Assembly: GCA_033439795.1 (NCBI GenBank)
Contig: JAUTDP010000008.1
Coordinates: 3,100,001-3,164,000 of the forward strand
Length of the DNA stretch: 64,000 nt
From: Sordaria brevicollis
Taxonomy: Eukaryota; Ascomycota; Sordariomycetes; Sordariales; Sordariaceae
Direction: 5' to 3'
The notes under the pieces are model-generated. The model did no database searches. It worked only from the letters and a program-made list of their open reading frames with translations, and was not told the origin of the DNA. Positions 33,124 through 42,480 of this stretch are shown piece by piece. Every line of letters begins with the position of its first letter. The first letter of the stretch is position 1. The translations under genes and the position numbers were made by a program.

Positions 33124-34317
33124 TCATGAGTTCTGGAACGCGGCCTTCCACTGGGCAAACCTCTGCGACTCGGTTTCGCAAGTATCTTCGCCAGCCTCTC
33201 CGCAAGCATAAAGGCGCACCACGAGATCTCCTTCCTTGTACTCCTGCCCGCCCTTCTCCTTGCTATACGAGTTCAAGATGCGCTGGGGCACGAGGGCAAG
33301 CTTGGCGAGGATGGTGGGGTGCCACTGGACAATGTGTTCCTGTTTTCCTCACATGTTAGCACATTCGTCCATTTTCGATCAGCGCCTCTTTAGAGTAAAG
33401 CTAAACATACCAAAGCATGCTGCTCCGCCTTCTGGAAATTATAGCTCCTGTAGATGGGATCGAACCAAGTCTCGATAAAGAACTTGGCCCACTCCCCATT
33501 CTTGACTACAAAGCTGCTCGACGACAGACCGTCCTTGTCCTGCGTCAGGACAAAATCCACGTCGTGGCCCTTGAGGTGGCTGAACGTCTTGATGATGCTG
33601 TCGGGCGGCACGACTGGGTGGTCCTTGATCATGAGCTCCTCCAGGCGCGACGGCTTCATGACGTGCTCTTCGATCTTGAGGGACGGGTTCATGATCAGGG
33701 CGTTCTGGTCGAGGTACCAGATGTACGACGCGTCGGGGAACATGGTCATGGCGTGTCGGACGGCGGGGAGGCTGGCCCACGATTGAGGGGCGCCGCGGAG
33801 GTCGTAGTCGGAGGAACCGACAAAGAAGGTGGTGTAGCCTGTTGTTTTGGTTGGTCATTGTGAGCTGAGGTTTAAGATATAAAAGACAGCGAGCGGGAGC
33901 ATGCATATCATATCTGCCTTTTTGACATGTCGCTCCCCTCCCCTTGCCCTCCTGGGGCAGCAGATTGGGCGCGGGCATAAGACGGGATTCTGGGATTCAT
34001 GACATACCATGCTTCTCGGCATATTTCAACCTGTTCTCCTTGACCATATCCAAGTATCCCTTTCCGTACTTGCCCTCGTTGAACACCGTGACGATCACGA
34101 CCGGCGGGTTGCCCGACGGCTTGTGGTACGCCGGCGGCGCATGTCGGCTACTGCCGCCTCGTTGGAACAGCCATACTAATGTGAAGAAGGCCAGGCAGGC
34201 GAGGGCAATGGGTTTTAGCGCTTTTAGTCGTCGGCTTCGCATTATAGGAATGGCGCTCGTCCTGGGCCGGAAGGGCGGCGGATTTGACGACTTTCGTGGG
34301 GGGTATGCGAAGTGCAT
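33124..34317 (-). CDS. Alpha-1,6-mannosyltransferase subunit, GT34 (Mnn10/Mnn11 family)
   Basis: Three exons (34008-34317, 33411-33838, 33124-33339) give 317 aa. It has type II membrane protein topology: a basic cytosolic head (RSRRLKALKP), a signal anchor ALACLAFFTLVWLF (about 39-52), then a lumenal GT34 domain beginning VVIVTVFNEGKYG. The conserved ASYIWYLDQNALIMNP block holds the metal-binding DxD-equivalent, here D-Q-N. The join AEQHAL + EHIVQWHPTILAKLALVPQR is the typical C-terminal half. Such subunits extend the alpha-1,6-mannan backbone of N-glycans in Golgi M-Pol II-like complexes. Mnn11-like is favoured over Mnn10-like from the YLDQNALIMNP motif, but with moderate confidence. Confidence 0.87.
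33340..33410 (-). other. Intron 2 of mannosyltransferase gene
   Basis: GTATGT donor, GCTAAC branch site, AAACAG acceptor, 71 nt, phase 0. Confidence 0.9.
33839..34007 (-). other. Intron 1 of mannosyltransferase gene
   Basis: GTATGT donor after EKH-G, acceptor AACAACAG, 169 nt, phase 1, joining to YTTFFVGSSDY. Confidence 0.85.
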
Positions 34318-35927
34318 CGCAAACAGCGAGCGAGCAAGCGGGAAAGGTTCAAAGTGAAGGGAACCGCAGGCGAAGTCCAGGCCCGGTTATCGTACTAGCA
34401 GTTGCGTGTCGCGGCGCGGCGCGGCTTTCGTCCCGTCTTGGAACTTCAGTTCGGCAAAAAAATATTCAACCCTCGAATTGACAGACAGGGGGAAGGACAG
34501 GCGGTTTGGCGGGCGGTGGAAGGAGCCGAAGCAAAGTGGATGGAAGTTTCCGTCTGGAGAAGAGGAGTAGGCAAAAATGATCGACGTCGAAAAGGTGAAA
34601 CTAGGGGTTCGGCCGTTCGTGATGCGCGCGCGCCTCTGTTCGCGACGGTCCAACCCAGCTGACTGGAATTAGAGGTAGTCGACCAAATATGAGTTGCCAA
34701 CTCAACACAAAGCCGTTGAGATTTAGTTGTCGATTATCGAACTGGTATTAGTGTTGACAAAAGCTGTCTCTGAGACTCTCTATCCGCCCGGAATATGTCT
34801 CGAGTTGTTGTCGCAAGTCAACCTGTAGACTCTTTTTCGTCCTGTCTTGAGAAAAAAAAAAAGACGGGCTACCTCGCTAACACGGACGGGAGAGAACCAG
34901 ATCGTTGGGCGTGATAGTAGTGTATTTGGTGGTGGCTTTCTCGGTAGCACGTATCGTTATCTGGATTCAAACATGGACATTTGGCGAGATTGGCTGGCCG
35001 CTTTGTGCCCCGAACACAGATTCGTATTCCACAGTGCTCGACGCTGCACAAGACGGGGAGATAAGAGTCGGGACGGGTGGAGGAATTATTTATTGGAAAA
35101 AAGCCCCCTTTCGAGAGATCGAAGATCTGGACTTGGCTTGACTGGCAACTTTTTGACTTTCAGTCTGAGCAAAGTTGAAACAACGCCAGGCACAGCATCG
35201 AAATTACGAGCGGCCTGAAGAGGACCGTTGCCAGGTGTCATCACTGTTGATGTTGGATGCATCGATAAGGGTCCTTGAGCCCCACACTCTTGCGCCATTC
35301 AGGGGCTTGATCGTTCCAGACCTTGGTCCAACAAGGTGCTCACTCTCTTTGGTCACATCGTTGATGACTTCACAGTACGGCTATTTAGATATTGTGAACT
35401 TGATTTATTTGTAACGCTAACCGCTCAGAGGTGTGTAATTATTCTTAACGCTTTGATGAAGCAGGAACATCTTCCTGTGAAGACCTTATCCAGACAACCC
35501 CCAGTATCCCAATGGCATGTTCCAATCTCGAAAGACAGCAAATTCCCTTCTCCCATCCGTCCGACGGCATAGTGCACGCCCGAAAGCATGCTGCCCAAAG
35601 ACATGTCTGCCCGAAAGCAAGTGGATATCCACCCAGAGGCGTGAGGAGTAGCGAAAGATGAAAAGAGCTCCAAGGAACTCAATCCAGTAAGGCTCGGATT
35701 GGCACTCCATGCCGGTCCCAAGCGAGAAGAGAACAAGACGCCCTCTTCTCAGGGTGACAATGAAGCTTGATCTTTGCACACAGACTAGTTGCCACGACAT
35801 GGAAGCAGGAGCCAGTGACAACTTAAGAGTGTGCAAGCGGTGTTTGGGGTAGGCAGGCCATGGCAACATCGATGTGGACGGGGAAAGGCGTGGTTTCAAC
35901 AAGAAGCAGCTCGATTTCGGTAGTGGT
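34318..35927. other. Intergenic region upstream of mannosyltransferase, downstream of RING-CH gene
   Basis: No supported gene. Minus-strand frames at 35425-36058 continue from the RING-CH gene side but are out of frame with it and show no domain. The rest is promoter and 3' flank. Confidence 0.4.
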
Positions 35928-36965
35928 TTACCTATCTTTCCTCGACTCGGCGGCGTTGGCATCGTCGTCTGCATCTTCATCGGCATCTTCATCCTCTTGA
36001 ATGTCAACAACTCTGTCGCGGGCCTGTTCAAGCACCCTTGCGCTGAAGTGACGGACAAACTTCCAAGCGGCCTGTTTCTCTTGTTAGCAGCTTGTTCGGT
36101 ATCTCCGCGAAGAGGTGAAACTTACACCGAGGAACGTGAGGACCCCAATCATCACAAGCATCCAGTTGACTGATTCAACCCTGTCTCTACCTCTGCGACG
36201 TCCACCTACTGTACTGCGAATGTTGAACCACTGCCATGGCGACATGGCAAGGAAAGTCTTCAAGAACCCAAGCAAGCCAAGTGAAAGGAATCCCTTGAGA
36301 AAGTGAAATGACCAGGTCGTCGGCTCATCGTCAAAGGGGCGCATAGCCTCGACATCTGAGATGACGTCGGAAATCGTATCCACCACACTTCCCACAGGGT
36401 CAACCCAAAGGTTGATAATAGGATCCGCAACGAAGCCCAGCACGAACACGGCGAAGATAAACACCAAGCCGGTAAGGACCACGCTTCCCATCGTACTGGT
36501 CAACCAACGCCCCCATCTCAATCTCTCCAGCCGGTACTCGAACTTGCAGGTAGGACATTGCCAAAAGTTCCGGTCAGACAAAGGCGACGCTTGCCTCCAT
36601 TGCTGAAGGCATCCCTCATGGACGTATTTCTGGGTGCCTTTGCATCGACAAGGGCTGATCAGACGGCCCAACTCCGGATCTTCCGAATAGTATCGAACGC
36701 GTGCTCTCGAGGTGAAGCGGGCAGCGAAAGACTCGTCGATCTCGGTGGTGGGTTGGACAACTTCCAGACAGATGCGACAAGTGCGGGGTTTGTAGGTGCG
36801 TTGCCTCTGCTGCTGCTGGGAGCTCGGTTTCGGCGCCGATGAAGAGGATGAAGAAGTGTGTGGTGTCTCGTGGGATGATGAGGCTTGCGCGCTGCCGTTC
36901 GCATCGCCGTTGGGAGCTGCGCCCATGTCCGACGGCCACGACCAGTTTGATGTTCCATAATCCAT
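35928..36965 (-). CDS. RING-CH (MARCH-type) membrane E3 ubiquitin ligase
   Basis: Two exons (36126-36965, 35928-36071; 54-nt intron with GCTAAC) give 327 aa. After a Ser/Gln-rich N-terminus, the C4HC3 RING-variant finger is clear: CRICLEV, CRCKGTQKYVHEGCLQQW, CPTCKFEY. Three hydrophobic segments follow: VVLTGLVFIFAVFVLGFV, FLSLGLLGFLKTFLAM and WMLVMIGVLTFLG. The spliced tail AAWKFVRHFSARVLEQARDR ends in an Asp/Glu/Ala-rich stretch. RING-CH proteins of this size (MARCH5-like) ubiquitinate membrane proteins of mitochondria or ER; which membrane is not shown here. The terminal AGG-TAA-ACC could alternatively be a GTAAAC splice donor, so an extra downstream exon is not excluded. Confidence 0.85.
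36072..36125 (-). other. Intron of RING-CH gene
   Basis: GTAAGT donor, GCTAAC branch site, AAACAG acceptor; 54 nt, phase 0. Confidence 0.9.
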
Positions 36966-37843
36966 CTTTCAGACTTGTGAGGCTGAGGATGCTGAGGATG
37001 CTGTTGGTTGTTGCGACCAACAAATCTGTGAAATCAAATGGGTGACGAAAGGGCAGAGGGGTACGGGGTTGATGGGGGACCGCGATTGTTAAATACCAAG
37101 AAGTCCAAAGAACATCTCGGAAAGATGGAAGCCGCAATGTGGTCATTTCTCTTCCACTTGCCAATTGAACTTTTAACCACTCAATCGCTCGCTCTTAACC
37201 CCCGCCAGCGTGCCCAGCTCGAGCCTCGGGGCAGCACTGCCCACTGAAGAAAGAGTGGACATCATCATTTCGTAACTTACCTCTTCCGGCTGTTCATCGC
37301 ATATCCAATTGTTTCCACCGTCGTGGAACAACGCGCGACTGTCCAGCCATCTTGGGTGCACCTGTCACCGTGATGCTTCTCGAACTTGAATGTTGAAGAA
37401 GAGAATGTGAAAAATCTCTGATGGGGCCGCAAAATGTTAAGAGCAGAGAAAACACTGGGGGTTTCTGACCTTTCCCTTTTGGGCCTAGCTACTCTCAATG
37501 ACACTGTGGGGTTGCAGAGCTCCCTGTGCCATTCTTGCCGTTGCCTGCCGTTGCCTGTTGAGGCTCATGTTGGTCCGAGCTCCTTCAGGCTGAGGACGAG
37601 CTCTCACAGTTGTTGCTGGCAGTGGTCCAGCTCCAGTTCGACGCGCAACTTCCCCGTGCCTGGGCCTTGAACAGTGACAGCCTGTAGTGGGAACTCTGGA
37701 ACCTCAAGCTTGCAGGGCAAACGACAACAGCTCTCCTCGACAACCAAACATCACAACCAAACAAGCCAAAGAACCCGATTATACCCCGTCGCAAATACAC
37801 CAATACAACTGTTTGCCGAGATATTTGGGAATAAGAGCACAGA
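36966..37843. other. Divergent promoter region between RING-CH gene and proteasome alpha2
   Basis: No supported gene; small ORFs on both strands without domains. A CA-rich leader precedes the proteasome ATG at 37844. Confidence 0.5.
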
Positions 37844-39085
37844 ATGGCGGACAGATACTCCTTCTCCCTTACCACTTTCTCGCCCAGGTAAGCTCCCCCC
37901 ATCGTCATAGTCGCTGATGTAGTGGTGATGGCGATAACTGCTAACACTTGCGCAGCGGCAAGCTGGTCCAGATCGGTCAGTCGCCTCAACCCAACCCGAC
38001 TTGAACATCCACCCAGAAGCATCACGACTTTGCGACAGTACGATCCCGACCTCATAATGCTGACTATTTCTCAGAATATGCCCTTAATGCTGTCAACCAG
38101 GGTGTAACAGCTCTCGGCATCAAGGGTAAGCAAGCTCCCCCTCCCCCACCACATACCATCGGCAACATACATCATCGCCAGCACTCTCGATCTCCATCTA
38201 CAATTGCAGTCCATATCCTTGGGCGTGGCGCAAGTTGTCAAGTTTCAGTTGCTAACTTTCCGTCACAGCCACCAACGGCATTGTCCTCGCCACCGAAAAG
38301 AAGTCCTCATCTCCCCTCGCCGACCCCTCCTCCCTCTCCAAGATCAGCCTCATCACGCCCAACATCGGCATGGTCTACAGTGGCATGGGTCCCGACTACC
38401 GTGTTTTGGTCGACCGCGCGCGCAAGGTTTCGCACACTGGCTACAAGCGCATCTACAACGAGTACCCTCCCACGCGGATATTGGTGCAGGACGTTGCGCG
38501 CGTCATGCAGGAGGCGACCCAGTCCGGTGGTGTCCGCCCTTACGGTGTCTCTCTCTTGATCGCCGGTTGGGACGAGGGTATCCTTCCCGAGGACGAGCTG
38601 GAGGAGCAAAAGAGCAAGGACGAGATTGTGGGCGAGGACGGCGAGACCAAAAAGAAGGCGACGGGCAAGACGGGCGGTATCCTCAAGGGTGGCCCCATGC
38701 TGTACCAGGTCGACCCCTCAGGATCTTACTTCCCCTGGAAGGCGACCGCCATCGGCAAGAACGCCACGACAGCCAAGACTTTCCTGGAGAAGAGGTACAC
38801 CGAGGGTTTGGAGCTCGAGGATGCGGTGCACATTGCGTTGTTGACGCTGAAGGAGACGATTGAGGGAGAGATGAACGGTGACACTATCGAGATTGGTATG
38901 TTTATATGCGACGGATTCAGGCTGCGCGTTTCTTTCGTGGACTTGACTAACACCATGTTTACACAGGTATTGTTGGACCACCGGCGGACCACCTTCTTGG
39001 CGTCGAGGGTGTCGAGGGTGCAAAGGGTCCCCGCTTCAGGAAACTCTCTCCTCAGGAAATTGAGGATTACCTGACGAACCTATGA
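37844..39085 (+). CDS. pre8: 20S proteasome subunit alpha2 (Pre8/PSMA2)
   Basis: Five exons (37844-37887, 37956-37975, 38075-38125, 38269-38895, 38967-39085) give 286 aa. Splicing yields the alpha-subunit signature: [18 protein letters not shown] then [53 protein letters not shown] and the substrate-gate side [15 protein letters not shown] follow. These features are specific to alpha2. It forms part of the outer ring of the core particle and is non-catalytic. The family is usually about 235-250 aa; the excess is mostly a Glu/Lys-rich insertion of roughly 35 residues between AGWDEGILP and [14 protein letters not shown]. Five exons including a 20-nt mini-exon make this the most intron-dense gene here. 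The C-terminus [13 protein letters not shown] fits the family. Confidence 0.93.
37888..37955 (+). other. Intron 1 of proteasome alpha2
   Basis: GTAAGC donor, GCTAAC branch site, CGCAG acceptor, phase 2. Confidence 0.9.
37976..38074 (+). other. Intron 2 of proteasome alpha2
   Basis: GTCAGT donor, CTGAC branch site, CTCAG acceptor, phase 1. It follows a 20-nt mini-exon. Confidence 0.9.
38126..38268 (+). other. Intron 3 of proteasome alpha2
   Basis: GTAAGC donor, GCTAAC branch site, TCACAG acceptor, phase 1. Confidence 0.9.
38896..38966 (+). other. Intron 4 of proteasome alpha2
   Basis: GTATGT donor, ACTAAC branch site, ACACAG acceptor, phase 1, joining DTIEI to [12 protein letters not shown]. 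Confidence 0.9.
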
Positions 39086-39917
39086 TGTTGCAGGGTAGGG
39101 AAAGGAGAAAGCAGGCAGGCAAATAGGCACATGAGCGTATTTTAATGAATGACTACATTACAGCAAGTTCCTTGTACAATAGAAAGGAGACCCGGGAATA
39201 GAGAGCCCTTTCATGACTAGGCATATTGGAACTGGACCATTGGTGAGTAAATCTCACAATTTTATTGCATGTCAAACGGGAGCAGGACTTGACTTATGTT
39301 TTATATCGAAATTCGTCCGCCACCAGGCATCGCTCCTTCCTGCTTACCGCGTCCGCCCTCCCGGCACGCCATTCACTTTCCTACCAGAAAGATCGGATGA
39401 CAGACCCTCCTCCCATTCCGTCCTGCCCGCCGTGCCACGGCCCCAGGCACCATTTAAGGTTGGTTACTTGACCCCTCTACCACAGTGGGCTGACTGGTCG
39501 TATGGCGCAGTTGGTTAAAGCATTCCCACTGATGAAAACATTGCTGGATGTGTTGGCGTTCGAGGTACAGTTTTCGCATAGTTTTCGCAGCTGGAAGCGA
39601 TGGTGGTTAGTTCCCCCAAGTCTCCCTGGGCGAGCTTAGCTTTTTGCAGCTTCTTTTTAGAAGCTGTAGGAACTGTTTGGGGGCAGGAAAAAAAAAGGTA
39701 ACAACGAAAAAAAGTGAAAGTTGGCAAGGATGTGTTTCGAACACGACAGTCGTGCGATGAGTTTTGGACCGACATCAAAGGTTTAGTTCTGGGTCAAGGA
39801 CACCAGGTAGGTAATCGAAACGTGGTATCATTTTTCAAGAGAAAGACGTGTCATTCATCCAGCAACTCGAGCAACAGCGCTTTCTTCCCACCACACCCTC
39901 ATTACAGAATTAATACC
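39086..39917. other. Convergent intergenic region with a tRNA-like fragment
   Basis: 3' flanks of proteasome alpha2 and the RCC1-like gene. The segment at 39499-39520 reads like the 5' half of a tRNA (acceptor strand, D-arm AGTTGGTTA), but the remaining arms are not found. No protein gene is supported. Confidence 0.4.
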
Positions 39918-41362
39918 TTACTTTTCCTCTTCACCGACAACCAAAAAACTCGCCCACGCCCCCGCCTTAACCGACTCAACCACTTTCTTCTTTTTCTTAG
40001 TCCTATCTCCTCCCTCCTCTCCCAGACGCAATGGCACCCTCGTCCACTCCATAACAAACTCAACCCCCTCCCCCAGTCCCAACTGTCCAGACCCATTCTC
40101 CCCAATCACATACACCTCCCCACGATCCGTCAAAGCAATTACATGTTCTGCGCCAACAGCTACGTCAACGATACCGTCTACTTCGTTCCCTTCTGCGTCG
40201 GTGATGACCACCGGCGTCGGGCCGTTGGGTTCAGCGTCGTTGGCTTCTTGATTGACAAAGAGGGTTTGAAGTGAGGGAGGTAGTCGTCTTGGATCACACC
40301 ATACGTAAAGGTCGTTCCCTTCTGTTAGGCAGGCGAGGAGATAGGATTGGGGGGAGGTGGTGAGGTGGTTGATGGGGCCGGTTGGGAGGTTGCAAAGCAA
40401 GGGCACTGGACAAGGTCGAGAGGCTGGGCTGGTTTTCGGGGAGAGTTGTTAGTTGTGGGTTGATTTTTACGGGGGATAGGTAAAGGAGAAGGAGAAGAGG
40501 GAGGAGGGGGGGGGGGGGGGGGGAAGAAGACTAACCAGTCGTTGGTGACCTCCCTACCCAAACACCCTGCATATCTTTCGTCTCCCCAGGTGTATACTTG
40601 TCCGCTTGAAGAAAGGGCGGCGAAACCGGTTGAGTAGGACAAAAGCTGGATTATGTCGGGAAACCCGGTGAAGGAGATTTTGCAGACAGGCTGCGTTTCT
40701 GGTATTGGCTCGCTTCCAATATCTAGGAGAAGGTCTTGGATGGTGAGGTATTCGGTGATGGTGGCTGTTGAAGGGTTGTATACTGTTTGTTTAAGTTAGC
40801 TCTCATTATGCCTTGGTGATGGTGGATATCTTTGAGTGGGGAAGAATGTCATGATCTGTATGTATATACCCGCTACATGTCCATTGTTTGCCTCGGCGAA
40901 GGTTCTGTAAATATTCTCGTCTACGGAGCGCAGGACGTTATGATCTGGGGGAACACGGCCTGCTTTTGTGATGAAACTGTTATTTTGCTTTTGGTAGACT
41001 ATATGGGTTTACATCGATATGGTTAGCAATGTTGACACTTTACATGTCGTTGAAGTTCATCACATTTTCTCGAAATGGTCACTTCTATCGGGTGTTTACT
41101 ACGTCTCCTGGAGCGGGATCCAAGATGTGATGACCCCTAGAAGATGACTGACCGAATCCTATACGTGCAACATATATACTATGTACTTACCAACGTTATA
41201 TGAATCGAAACTTTGGATAGTATGGATATCTCCGTCATGACGAAACACGCAAGTGAACTCCCATAGGTCGTCTGGATCCTCTTCTTGATGTTTACCGTCT
41301 TCCTTTTGCTTTCCGAAGGAAAGTTGTAGCCATTGGTTTCCTCCGGTTGCGTATAACTCCAT
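39918..41362 (-). CDS. RCC1-repeat (ATS1-like) protein
   Basis: Four exons (41191-41362, 40870-40959, 40536-40782, 39918-40428) give 339 aa. The start MELYATGGNQWLQL is the usual opening of small fungal RCC1/ATS1-like proteins. Propeller blades appear as GFAALSSSGQVYTWGDERYAG and HVIALTDRGEVYVIGENGSG. The join through CLGREVTND to the P-x-R-P-C-P segment and LPTGPINHL spans an intron that contains an 18-20-nt C tract on the coding strand. The 90-nt exon 2 was found because it restores frame between NVG and VYNPSTATITEYL. The family forms a seven-bladed propeller; with this length several blades are degenerate. Function unclear: ATS1 in yeast is linked to alpha-tubulin and tRNA wobble modification, which is only an analogy here. 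Confidence 0.82.
40429..40535 (-). other. Intron 3 of RCC1-like gene, with poly-C tract
   Basis: GTTAGT donor, ACTAAC branch site, AACCAG acceptor, phase 2. It contains a run of about 18 G on the plus strand (40506-40523), which is C on the transcript. Confidence 0.85.
40783..40869 (-). other. Intron 2 of RCC1-like gene
   Basis: GTATAT donor, GCTAAC branch site, AAACAG acceptor, 87 nt, phase 1. Confidence 0.75.
40960..41190 (-). other. Intron 1 of RCC1-like gene
   Basis: GTAAGT donor, acceptor AAAGCAG, 231 nt, phase 1. Acceptor choice is set by frame; an AACAG 17 nt upstream runs into a stop. Confidence 0.7.
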
Positions 41363-42480
41363 TGATGGTAAAACGTTACACGAGTCAAATTACCACAGCA
41401 AAGTCGGTTTTGATGATGTTGGCGAATGAAAGGACGTCGGCTTCGAAGATGGGTTGCGTGGTAAGAATGGTGGAGGTTATGCAAGAGGCCCGAATTCACT
41501 GCACAAAAGTAAGTTTGATGTTTACCTCCTCCTCCCGAGTGTGCGGGGTTGTCGAGGGTTAAGAACCTTGAGGCAGAATGCAGCAAGATATTGATAGCAC
41601 AAGGAAAAGTAAAAATGCTGAAGAGTATTTTAAACGATATTATATCAGAGGAAGGTACATTTGCTCGGATGTGTTCAATATTCCCACTTGTCGAGATGAT
41701 TCTTGCCGATGGAAGCCAATTGACCAATGGATGCTGTTAAGGTCCTGGCGGGAATCACCACAGTTGCACTAACATTCATCCATTACAAGGAGTCATTCGC
41801 CAAGTCCGGGTACAACTTCCACTTCACTTCTTCCGTAACGGTTCTTGCCCTCGTGCATTCGGTCGTTTGCACATCTTCCTGAGAAATTTTGCTCTTTTTC
41901 ATACTACCGAGTCTGGTACGACAAGATTTTGAAACTCCTATTGCGGCTTCGAAGGCGAAAACAACACCTCAGATGGACTGCAGGCCTCGTGCATGAGAAC
42001 CTGACAGACTTCAAGGTCGACTCCCCACCGTGACACCCCAATTTGAAGTGAGAGGCCCAACTTCGACTTCAACCTCCAGAGACCATGCCCACCTTCCAGC
42101 TATCTCGAGCCCAGCCCAACCTCCAGATTCCCACTTCTCTTCCTTCTCGACTTGTTCCTTTACAAGCTTCTTTAAATCCCACCTTTTCACAGGGCTCTAG
42201 TTGAGGGTTTCTGGCCTCCAAAGGCCGTTTTGACTTTTCTTCTGGAGACGCTCTTTCGCCCCCTTCAACACCAACATTAACATCCTCAGTATCGGCATCG
42301 GCATATTCTTCCTCGACAAGCAGAGCCTCTGTCCCTCGGATACGCAGCGTACAGCATATATATTCACAGTATCATTTCTCATATCCTTCTCTATTCAGCA
42401 CAATCCGAATTGTCAACCGAGGCTTTCATTCCCGTTGCTACCTTCATAACAAAACTGGCGCCGTCCATACCTCAGCCGCC
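41363..42480. other. Divergent promoter / leader region between RCC1-like gene and dcl-2
   Basis: No gene supported. From about 42000 the sequence is C/T-rich and resembles a long 5' leader of dcl-2. Small ORFs (for example 41845-42033) show no domain. In N. crassa dcl-2 transcription is known to rise with dsRNA; any responsive element would be expected here but I cannot identify one by eye. Confidence 0.45.

Noticed and set aside
35486..36058. 190-codon minus-strand frame overlapping the RING-CH gene's last exon
   Set aside because: Out of frame with the spliced RING-CH tail, no domain; kept only as a possible extra exon in the evidence.
39716..39780. Second tRNA-like block with TTCGAACAC
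   Set aside because: Forms only a small perfect palindrome, not a T-arm of 5+7+5; distance from the 5' fragment (about 235 nt) is too large.
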